DNA of 54,787 nt from Candidatus Poribacteria bacterium (lineage in GTDB: Bacteria > Poribacteria > WGA-4E > WGA-3G), in assembly GCA_022827185.1 (NCBI GenBank), contig JAJDTM010000006.1, positions 1 to 54,787 of the forward strand, read 5' to 3'. The notes beneath the pieces are model-generated. The model did not search any database, had not been told where the DNA came from, and saw only the letters and a program-made list of their open reading frames with translations. Shown here piece by piece: positions 29,001 to 38,100 of this stretch; the stretch's first letter is position 1; every line of letters starts with the position of its first letter. The translations under genes were made by a program, and so were the position numbers.

Positions 29001-31851
29001 TGTCCGTCAGATTCTGAGATCACCATTTCGTATAAGAAATAGACCGCGGTGGGTACCCACAAGCTTTGAAGAGGCACAAGCCGGGGCACTCGTCCAACTG
29101 ACAGCAATCGCAGAAAAGAACGGAAAACTGGACAGACTGATTCACCAATTTGAGGCGAAGGTTAACGCGAACCCAAAGGATCTTCAGACGCTTGAGTTGT
29201 TAGCACAGCTCTACACACTGACCGATAACACTGACAAAACAAAAAAAATCACCGAGCAGCTGCTTACCGCTTCGCCGAATGATCCGGTATATCAAGCCAT
29301 ACGGTTGCGCCAGACTATGCAGGATGACCTTAATTATGAAACATTCAAAAAACATCTTGATGAACTGACCGGACTGACCCCCGAAGCACGGTATCAGTAT
29401 ATCGTCCAATACACTAAGACCCTCTATCGGCGTGGCAAAAAGGCAGATGCTGAAAAATTGTTGGACGAGCTCAAAAGTATCCAAGTACCTGACCTCAGCA
29501 GTGGCGTTATGCTGGTCGATGTCCTTGTCTTGATGGACAAGATGGATGAAGCAGAGAAAGTCCTCGCGCAATTAGCCGTCAGCCGTCAGCCGTCAGCCGT
29601 CAGCCAGAGACTTTTGATTAAACGAACCCCTCTTGCTGATAGCCGACAGCCAATAGCCAACAGCCAGTTCGTTAAGGCATATCAAACCCTTGCGGACGCT
29701 TACCTGCGTCAGGGGAAAATTGAGAAAGCGACTGCGTTCTTCTGGACCTATTTGGAACACACGCAACCGAACACTGCAAACCCGCGACGCGTCGCAAAAC
29801 TCGCCTACGCTTCGCCTTCTTACACCGGTTATACCCCGATTCAGATAACCTACCCCTCGCCGACGATATACTACGATCAAGATCGATTGCAGTATTTGCA
29901 GCAGATTTTTAATCAGTTGTTATTAGACAATCAGCAAGAAGTCCTGTACGCCAAATTGCAGGCTGAGTTCGATTCTACAGAAGGCAGGGGACGTATATAT
30001 CCGGGATTAGCGTTGAGTTACTGTTATTGGTGGGAGGGTCAACGTGACAAAGCGCAAGAGATACTCTCCACGTTGCAAAAAGAATTCTCAGATGACCTTA
30101 CACTCAAGGTTAACACCTTCTTTACCGCCATCCAAACTGGACAACACAAAACAGCACTGGCACTGCTTGAGGAACTTGTTGAAGTAGAACCGAGGAACCG
30201 TCGTCAATATTATGACCTGATGCTACAAGTTGCTATGCGTAGCGGTAACGGGAACAGGGTCCGTGAATTGGTGGCAAAACTTCTGAACTCGCCGAGCGGG
30301 GTCCGAGAGCTTCACCAGTTTTCCGAAAAACTCCATGAGGCCGGCTTTAAACAGTCTGCTGTCGCTGTTGCTAAGAAGACGGTGGACCTGGCAGTGGGTG
30401 AACGCGACCCCAATTTTCTAACGGACTTGAGCCAACATTTAGATCTACTTGGACAAGAACAGGATGCCGAATACATCGCGGAACGCGCGTTACGTTTCGC
30501 CAACCAACGCGATCGTTACGGGCAGATGCTTTATTCTTTCAATTTTCGGAGTGCAACGCGGTTAGCGAGTCGCGCCACAGATGCTCCCGACCGCGAACGC
30601 AAATTGGTCGCAGCTGTGCAGAAAAAACCAGAATCACACCGAGCCCATCTCAGGTTGGCAATTTTCTACGAAAGCACCCACCAACATCAAAAAGCATCGG
30701 AGGCGTTCAAGGCATTGCTTGCGCTGAGACCTAAGGACAGCATGACCCGGTACCGCTACACCCAGCTGTTACAGAGAACTGGACAGGCAAAAGCGGCTGC
30801 TGATCAGTATATGCTGCTTCTCAAGGACAACCCAAATGTCCTCGGCTACAACTATTTGGAGGCAATAGGCACCTTCGTCCAAGCAGAGAAAATTGATGAA
30901 CTCGTTTCACTCACGAAAGAGATGATGGTTCCATCGATCGGGCAAAATTTCGGTCAACAATTCGCGCGTAGCGTAGCACGAGGGTGTGTCAGAAGCGACA
31001 ACCCTAAAGCGGCGATCGAAATCTACGAGAAGTTTATTGAAGTTTATCCAAACCAGACCGGCACGTATCGAGACCTCGCCGCCGCCTACGTCGCCGCTGG
31101 AGAACGTGAGAACGCAATCCAACTTTTGCGCGGTAGGTTAGGGACTGACAGCACCGCGTCAGAAGTGGAGACCGTATTAGAACTCGTTGAAATCTATAGC
31201 GGTAGATTACGGACTGGCAGCACAGCGTCAGATGAATTAGAAAATTTGACGGCGGAATATGCAGCAAAACTTGCTGAGAAGCCAGCAGATCCAGCACTGC
31301 TCTATCTCGTTGCCTCGATGAAGGTTATAGCAGGTAACCTCGAAGAAGCGAAACCACTGATTGATCGACTCCTTAAAGTCGCACCTACTGCCCGAAAATT
31401 ATCGTGGCTGGACACACTCGCGTTAGAATACCGGATCGCAGGTGACCGAGACTCGGAACTCCGTCTACTTGAAGCCGCTGTTAAGGGTGTTACCCCGCGG
31501 AATTCCAGTAGACTTTCGGAGACTTATCAGAGACTTGCTATGGTGTATGCCCACAAAGGCGAGAAAGAGAAGGCGCGGAACACTTTGCGCAAGATGGGTG
31601 CCCTCCGCCTTCTGCGAGGCAGCAGCTACCAGAAAGAGGCAGTTGCAAAGATATATGTTCAACATGACATGTTAGAAGATGCAGAAGCCCTGTTTACTGA
31701 CCTTATTAACGATTTTTCAGTCCAAAGGTGGACTCGGAGGGGAGCAGAGCAACAGTTAAAGAAAATTAAACGACGGCGCACCTTTTTGGAGATGAAGAAC
31801 CGAATAACTTCCAAGATGAAAGCGACGCAACGCAAGCCAACTACCGAATAG
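26023..31851 (+). CDS. Giant exported TPR protein, C-terminally short paralogue
   Basis: The 1942-aa product has a signal peptide (about 1-31, ending TAITLAQDE) and the same conserved head and TPR order as its two neighbours. It stops after KIKRRRTFLEM, about two thirds of the way along. The paralogues continue with roughly 1000 more residues, including the beta-sandwich. Two kinds of extra sequence are inserted in frame. Residues about 1183-1215 are encoded by heptamer repeats (VSRQPSAVSQ, DSRQPIANSQ). Two copies of a GRLxTxSTAS peptide lie near 1703 and 1726. Both sit in loops between helices and the frame stays open. AAGGAT precedes the ATG, and the gene shares a transcription unit with the 3133-aa protein. 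A heptamer-repeat spacer follows the stop codon. Confidence 0.82.
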   Translation: MLKEKKHTIAVHVLCFIVCALCFTAITLAQDETDDAKIIERYKLMLSRKPKEGSTFDRLYQFYLEGPGLDAMITDYQSEAAAKPDSPNIQLILGHIYKRFGKDTEAIKAYQHAVTRSSNDYYPHLALGQIYTTLHRYEAAINTLTKAAALAEQTESGTLDDQITIYKTLGRAYFHRDRVDDAIITWTKIAELDPQNIFARIELADLFREQELYPQAIAQHEAIIEIKKEDPYRVCLSLREIGKIHEDTGDYAAAQARYDAALALTAPGNWLRKDLQQRVIGIYAADANWQGLITYYQNKLETTPNDPELIGLQASAYIKNQQLDAGIAAYRKGLELAPTDTELRLNLIATLRSAEKFEDAAVEYEMLSEQQPDDFGIYRELGKLYLQRKDEDKVKVTYQRMIDQDPENASTYLILAEIYTGHEWMEAAVASYEKAISLAPDNLDYIEYFGEFYFRQGDREKAIETWHRMVAGEKGVAENYDRLAQLLDTKALATEALIASHKAVALMPDAYRYREALGRRLMQDKQYDAALTAYTEAVRLAPNEFFAEQMDDQRIEIYRRQGTLADQIAAVEMALEKPEISAADLFVNQKKLAKMYLKLKNTPYALEMLLKAKALRPDDVPVNRWLAEIYVNQGRRDDANARYAHLTDIDKANAREYYTNIARIHLKAVDLEAAKTAAKQAIAHNPRNPEGYQLLAEIEKQAGNYDNAINNLKHAIRLRPDATDIRVELAAIYKLSDKPRQALTQYWRCWELSNSVGDKLAFVKLLSAVYYDLGRRNEFEERLKQLSKANASSIAPVLALAELYRIEGDLPNARFQLAQALDREPENPDLLAQLVTINLDLGNHQDALAYQQRLVKVQPDPRHQQKLGELLFDAGREQEAIQAWTKLLHTKNQTFEAELKLSALLIHHGLLDEALFTLARAGENAQDAKAIYRLGAALVEMNELERAQPYFQQILEMSTPARNIKQNVTINPNYATSGTSRLNTNKFRLARSLVRQILRSPFRIRNRPRWVPTSFEEAQAGALVQLTAIAEKNGKLDRLIHQFEAKVNANPKDLQTLELLAQLYTLTDNTDKTKKITEQLLTASPNDPVYQAIRLRQTMQDDLNYETFKKHLDELTGLTPEARYQYIVQYTKTLYRRGKKADAEKLLDELKSIQVPDLSSGVMLVDVLVLMDKMDEAEKVLAQLAVSRQPSAVSQRLLIKRTPLADSRQPIANSQFVKAYQTLADAYLRQGKIEKATAFFWTYLEHTQPNTANPRRVAKLAYASPSYTGYTPIQITYPSPTIYYDQDRLQYLQQIFNQLLLDNQQEVLYAKLQAEFDSTEGRGRIYPGLALSYCYWWEGQRDKAQEILSTLQKEFSDDLTLKVNTFFTAIQTGQHKTALALLEELVEVEPRNRRQYYDLMLQVAMRSGNGNRVRELVAKLLNSPSGVRELHQFSEKLHEAGFKQSAVAVAKKTVDLAVGERDPNFLTDLSQHLDLLGQEQDAEYIAERALRFANQRDRYGQMLYSFNFRSATRLASRATDAPDRERKLVAAVQKKPESHRAHLRLAIFYESTHQHQKASEAFKALLALRPKDSMTRYRYTQLLQRTGQAKAAADQYMLLLKDNPNVLGYNYLEAIGTFVQAEKIDELVSLTKEMMVPSIGQNFGQQFARSVARGCVRSDNPKAAIEIYEKFIEVYPNQTGTYRDLAAAYVAAGERENAIQLLRGRLGTDSTASEVETVLELVEIYSGRLRTGSTASDELENLTAEYAAKLAEKPADPALLYLVASMKVIAGNLEEAKPLIDRLLKVAPTARKLSWLDTLALEYRIAGDRDSELRLLEAAVKGVTPRNSSRLSETYQRLAMVYAHKGEKEKARNTLRKMGALRLLRGSSYQKEAVAKIYVQHDMLEDAEALFTDLINDFSVQRWTRRGAEQQLKKIKRRRTFLEMKNRITSKMKATQRKPTTE
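29572..29667. repeat. Heptamer-periodic repeat inside a TPR gene (copy C)
   Basis: AGCCGTC units repeat five times (29574-29606) and degenerate AGCC units follow (29633-29665). They flank a core with GACTTTTGAT and ACCCCTCTT that resembles the core of copy D. The repeat is translated in frame as a loop that the two paralogous TPR proteins lack. Confidence 0.75.
31131..31234. repeat. Duplicated 35-bp in-frame element (GRLxTxSTAS)
   Basis: Two 35-bp copies (31131-31165 and 31200-31234) match at 30 of 35 positions. Both are read in the same frame, as GRLGTDSTAS and GRLRTGSTAS. Each copy holds a small palindrome (CTGAC...GTCAG, or CTGGC...GTCAG). The paralogous proteins have no equivalent residues. 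Confidence 0.6.
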
Positions 31852-31888
31852 TACGCTAATCGACAGTGGGGCAATTTAATGCTTTGAA

Positions 31889-31988
31889 GTTAACAGTTTC
31901 CAGTTAACAGTTTCCAGTTAAGAAAAGACCTTGATAGACCCGTTACCCTCTTAACTGGACACTGGCAACTGGTGACTGGTCACTGTTA
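31889..31988. repeat. Heptamer-periodic inverted-arm repeat (copy D)
   Basis: The left arm has GTTAACAGTTTCCA units and the right arm has AACTGGA, CACTGGC, AACTGGT, GACTGGT units with a strict 7-base period. The arms are complementary and enclose a core with GACCTTGAT and ACCCTCTT. It lies directly after the shortened TPR gene. Confidence 0.7.
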
Positions 31989-32013
31989 TGTAAACCCATA
32001 AGCACTTAAATTC

Positions 32014-32100
32014 GTTATTGTTGGTTGTTGGTTATTGGAAACTCTCACTGTGAGGCACTCTTAACCAATCACTATTAACTATTAACCATTAACCACTTAA
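32014..32100. repeat. Heptamer-periodic inverted-arm repeat (copy E)
   Basis: The left arm (TTGGTTGTTGGTTATTGG) and right arm (ATTAACTATTAACCATTAACC) enclose the core CTCTCACTGTGAGGCACTCTT minus a base at either end. The core closely matches the reverse strand of copy G. Copies D and E together fill most of the 299-bp spacer before the third TPR gene, where no promoter was recognised. Confidence 0.65.
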
Positions 32101-32150
32101 AATCTAACACTCTTTTTTCACACTGCCTATTGCCCTATGGAGGTATTCTT

Positions 32151-35100
32151 ATGCGCAAACGAGAAAAATGCGTAATTACCGTGTGCATCGTGTCCCTTAT
32201 AGCCTGCCTCTTGTGTCTCGCATCCGTTACCTTCGCACAAGATGAGACGAGCGATGCAAAGATCATTGAACGCTACAAGTCAATGCTCAATCGCACCCCG
32301 AAAGAGGGAAGTACGTTTGACCGGCTTTATCAGTTTTATCTCGAAGGCGCGGGTTTGGATGCGATGGTTGCCGATTATCAGGCAGCGGCGCAAGCCAAAC
32401 CCAATGACGCAAACCTCCAACTTATCTTAGGACACATCCACAAACGCCTCGGAAAAGATACCGAAACCGTTGTAGCATATCAACGCGCCGTTGAACTCGC
32501 GCCAGAAGATTATTATCCGCACTTCACGCTCGGACAAATGTATGCAACGATGCGTCGGCATGAGGACGCGATCCGTGAGTTGACGAAAGCCGCGGAATTG
32601 TCGGAAGCGACACGGGCTGCATCTCCAGAGGAATTAATGGAGATTTACAAGGCGTTGGGACGCGCCTATTTCAGCCGAGATCAAGTGGATGCAGCGATTT
32701 CGGCGTGGGCAAAGATCCCTGAACTCGATCCAGAAAACATCTTCGCACGTATTGAACTCTCAGACCTTTTCCGAGAACAGGAACTTTATGAACAGGCAAT
32801 CGCGCAACACCAAGCAATTATTGAACTCAAAACGGACGATCCGTATCGGGTCTGCCTAAGTCATCGAGAGATTGGGAACATTCACCAAGAAAAAGGCGAC
32901 TATGCAGCTGCGATTCAGAGTTACGACGCCGCACTCGTCTTAACGGCTCCGGGGAACTGGCTACGTAAGGATCTTCAACACCGCATCATTGGCATTTACG
33001 CAGCGGACGGTAATTGGGAAGGCTTAATCACACACTATCAAGGAAAACTCGAAACGACGCCGAATGAACCCGAACTCCTTGGATTGCTCGCCGCAGCCTA
33101 TATTGAGAATCAGCAGCCCGACGAAGGGATTGCGACATATCAAAAAGCGTTGGAATTGGCACCAACGGATTCTGGATTGCGTCTGAACCTAATCGCGGCG
33201 TTCCGAGATGCCGAAAAATTCGAGGCAGCGGCTGCAGCGTATGAATCCCTCAGTGAGCAACAGCCCGACGACTTCGGTATCTACCGTGAACTCGGCGAGT
33301 TGTACTTGCAATTAGAAGACGAAGACAGCGCAAGAGCCACCTATGCGCGGATGCGCGAACGCAACCCAGACGATGCCAGTACGTATCTCACACTCGCCGA
33401 AATCTACGCTGGAAACGAATGGATAGAAGATGCTGTCGCAGCATACCAAAAGGCGATTTCGCTCGCGCCTGATAATCTTGATTACATCGAATATTTCGGT
33501 GAATTCTATTTCCGCCAAGGAAACCGTGAAAAGGTTGTTGAAACATGGAACCAGATAGTTGATGCCGATAAAGCGATCGCTGAGAATTATGACCGCTTGG
33601 CGAAGTTGTTTGATGCAAAGGATTTCAGTACCGAAGCCATCGCTGCAAGTCGTAAGGCGGTTGAGTTGGCACCCGATGCGTACCGCTATCGCGAAGCGTT
33701 GGCGAAACGGCTTATGGAGAATGAAGACTATGAGGATGCGTTAGCGGAATACGCAGCAGCTGCGACACTCGCACCTAACGCATTTTTCGCAGAACAGATG
33801 GGAGATCAACAACTCGAAATTTATCGACGACAAGGGACACTCGTGTCGCAAATTGAGGCGTTGGAAGCGGAACTTGAAGCACCGAAGCGCGCGCCAGATG
33901 ATGCCTTTGGTATGCACAAACGACTCGCTAAGATGTACCTCAAACTTGGAAACATCACTTATGCCATTGAAATCCTTCTAAAGACGAAAGCACTGCAACC
34001 CGGCGATGTAACGGTCAACCGTTGGCTCGCTGAGATTTACGCACGGCAAGGCTTACGCGATGATGCCAATGCCATTTATACCCATCTCATTGAAGTGGAT
34101 AACGCGAACGCGCGTGAGTACTACGCGAACATTGCGCGTTCACACTTAAAAGTAATGGATTTCGGTGCAGCGACGGATGCCGCGAAGCAAGCAATTGCGC
34201 ATAGCCCGCGTAACCCTGAAGGACATCAGATGCTGGCGCAAATCGCTAAACAGATGGGGAATTATGAGAACGCTGTTGATAGTCTTAAACAAGCGATTCG
34301 TCTTCGACCCGAAGCCACTGACATCCGTTCCGAACTTGCTGAAATTTACAAACTCTCCGGTAACCCCCGACAGGCACTTGAGCAGTACTGGCGGTGCTGG
34401 GAATTGAGTGAAAGCGTCAACGCCAAACTCGCTTTCGTCAAATCTCTCTCCGAAGTGTATTATGACTTGGGACGACGCGGCGAGTTAGAAGAAAAGTTGA
34501 AACAGATGTCGAAAACAGACACATCCAGTATAGGGCCTGTTGCCGCATTGGCGCAGATTTACCGAGACGAAGGTGATTTACCGGGTGCGCGTTTCCAACT
34601 GGCGCGCGCATTAGACCGGACGCGCGAAAACCAGGATCTATTAGCACAACTTGTCAAGGTGAGTCTTGATCTCGGTGATAGCCAAGACGCGCTCACCTAT
34701 CAACAACGGCTCGTCAAGGCGCACCCCGATCCGAATCATCAGCGACGGTTGGGTGAGTTGTTGTTTGATGCCGGACGCGAACAGGAAGCGATCCAGGCGT
34801 GGACGAAGTTGCTGCACGCCAAAAATCAGCCGCTTGCGGCGGAGATCAAACTTGCAGCACTCCTGATTCGGCACGGGCTGCTGGACGAAGCACTTTCCGT
34901 CCTCGACCGCGCCGCGGAAAAAGCGACGGGTCCAAATGCGCATATTACCTTGTATCAGCTCGGTGCAGCGTTGGTCAACATGAATGAGTTCGACCGCGCA
35001 CAGCCGCACTTCCAACGGATTCTTGACATGCCTGAACCGCCTCAGAATGCAATGCAGAACGTCACAGCGGGCGCATACCGCCCAACATGGGGTCCCCCCG

Positions 35101-38100
35101 GAATCAACACACGCAAATTCGATCTTCCCCAAAATCTCACTTGGGATATTCAGGGACGATCCTATAGCAGCAGAGGTGGGCAGCAGTGGGTCCCGAAAAA
35201 CTTTGAAGAGGCGCAAGCCGGCGCGCTTGTACAGTTGACAACCATCGCACAGCAGCAGCGAAAACTTGAGGCACTGATCAAACAATTCGAGGCAGATGCC
35301 GAAGCAAACCCGAAGAATATAAAGACGCTTGAGACGTTGGCACAAATCTATACATTAACCGAAAACACTGACAAAGTAGCGGAAGTATTGGATCGACTGA
35401 TCGCTGTGTCCCCGAACGATCCGGTTTATCAAAGTATCCAATTGAATACGGCGATGCTCAAGGACCGCAGTTATGAGACATTCAAAAATCACCTTGACGG
35501 AATCACAGGCTTAAACGCTGAGGCGCGGCTCTGGTATATCGCACAATACGCCAGTAATTTCTATCGTGCGGGACAGAAGGCGGATGCAGAAAAACTGGCC
35601 ATGGAACTTGAAAGTGCAAAAGTAACCGATCTCAGTACTGCTGCGAGGATCGTTAGTACCCTGGCGCAGATGGACAGAACGGATGCTGCGGAAAAAATCC
35701 TCGAACAGCTTCCGGTCCCAGTCCTACCGAAAGGTCCCCGAACTTTAACAACCGGTCAGCCATTGCTTGTCCAGCAGCAGTGGAGCCAATACAGAGGCAT
35801 CTATGAAAGCCTTGCAGCCGCTTATATGCGTGAAGGACAGACTGAAAAAGGGATTGATCTGCTCTGGACATTCTTTGCGCGTAGCAAACCGAACGTAACA
35901 AACGCACGGCGTGTTGCAACCCTCGCCTCTTCGTCCCATTCCTACAGCGGGTACACACCGCTTCAGACCAGTTATCCATCACCGACGATATACTACAATC
36001 AGAGCCGTTTGCAGTACCTCCAACAGGTTTTCAGCCAGCTGTTAACAAGAGATGCGCAGGAGATGTTGTACGCCAAATTACAGACTGAGTTGGATACTGC
36101 CAAAGGTAGAGATCGCATCTATCCCGCTTTAGCACTTAGTTACTGCTACTGGTGGGAAGGGCAGCGCGAGGCATCGCAGGAGATTCTCTCCGGACTGCAA
36201 AAGGAATTCCCTGAAGACCTTACGCTCAAACTCAACACCGTTTTTGCTGCGGTTCAGACAGGGCAGCACGCGATAGTGTTAGACTTACTCAAAGAGATCG
36301 CCGCGGTAGACGCAAGAAACCGTCGTCAGTATTATGATCTGACCCTTCAACTTGCCGCCCACACGGGGAATACTGTTACTGTCCGCGAATTGGTGTCAAA
36401 GGTACTCAATTCACCGAGTGGTGCCCGAGAACTTCATCAGTTCTCAGAAAAACTCCAACAGAGCGGACTCACACAATACGCAATTGCCATCGCTAAGAAA
36501 GCGATGACTTTGGCGATGGGGGAGCGTGATCCGAACTTCCTAATAAATATGAGTCGACATTTGGAAGAGTTGGGGCGCGGGAAAGATGCGGCGCGCCTCG
36601 CCGAACGCGCCTTGCGGTTCGCCAACCAACGCGATCGATACGGTCGCACGTTGTACTCGTGGCACTTCCAGCAGGCATCACGCATGGCGGGACGTTCTAA
36701 AGCCGTCCGAGAACGTGAACCGCAGTTGGTTGAAGCCGTAGAGAAGAATCCGGATTCGTTTCAAGCACAAGCCAAGTTAGCAACGTTCTATGAATCAACG
36801 AATCAACTTAAAAAGGCGGCTGAAGCATTTGAGGCAGCAATCGCCTTGCGTCCCAAGGATAGCATGATCCGGCAACGGTATGCACAGATGCTGCAGCGGA
36901 GTGGACAGGCGAAAGGGGCTGTTACCCAATACACGACACTGCTCAAAGACAACCCGAACGTGCTCGGTTACAACTACTGGGAGGTCATTGATACCTTCGT
37001 TCAAGCAGGTAAAATTGATGAACTCGTCTCGCTTGCAAAGGAGATGATCGCACCCTCTATCGGTAGGAACTTCGGTAACGACTTCGCACAAACTGCGGCG
37101 AGTCGGTTTATGGACAGCAACGCTGAAGCAGCTGTAGAAATCTACGAACAGATTATCAAGGTTCAACCGAATCAACTCTATACATACCGCGACTTAGCCG
37201 CTGCTTATACTGCTGCCGGTGAACCTGAAAAGGCGATCCAACGCTTGCGCGAAGTGTTAGAAACAGAAGATACAAAATTATCGCAAGATCCTTATACGCA
37301 AGTCGAAATCGTTTCAAAACTCATTGAACTCTACAAAGCATCGGGCGAAATAGCAGCGTTGGTAACGGAATATGAAGCGAAACTCGCTGAGAAGCCAGAG
37401 GACATGACGTTGCTTTACCTCGTCGCCTCAATGAAGATCGCAGCGGATGATCTTGAGGGTTCAACGACACTCGTTAACCAACTGCTTGATAAAGATACGG
37501 GGGCAGTGAACGCACGGTGGCTAACCAACTTGGCAGATGCCTACCGCGGGGCGAACGATCGGGAACGTGAACGCCACTTGCTTGAGTCCGCAATTGAAAA
37601 AATGGAATCACGCAACACATGGGGACTCTCAGAAATCTATCAGAAACTTGGCGCGGTGTACGCCCAACAAGACGAAAAGGAGAGGGCACAGAAGGTATTT
37701 CGTAAGATGGGAACGCTGCTCCTGCTACAACGCGGTGGCTCCTTCTATGAAAAAGAGCGAATTGCGGGCACTTACATGCAACACGAGATGTGGGATGATG
37801 CTGAAGTCCTTCTTACTGATATTATCAATGATTTCTCAGCGCAAGGGTGGAGTCGTGACCAGGCACAACGCCAATTGATGGAGATTAAACGCCGACGCGA
37901 TGGCATGGTATCAACGACCGTGCCGCCTGAAGAAACGGAGCAGTTCAATGTCGGGATGCAACGCACATTGGCGCAACAGCACGCGCGGCGCGGCGAAGTC
38001 AAAAAAGCGGTTGACATCTACGAGCGAATCGCAAAAGTGATGCCTGAGGATTTCGAGTCACGCGCACAGCTCGCGAAACTCTATTCACGCCGAAATCAGC

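Noticed and set aside
29572..29667. CRISPR-like regular repeats
   Set aside because: The period is 7 bases with no unique spacers of 30-40 bases, and no cas genes are nearby. It is a heptamer repeat.
34641..35345. Long 234-codon open frame on the minus strand
   Set aside because: It lies fully antisense to the third giant TPR gene, has cysteine-rich low-complexity composition and no ribosome site. TPR coding bias opens such shadow frames in all three paralogues.
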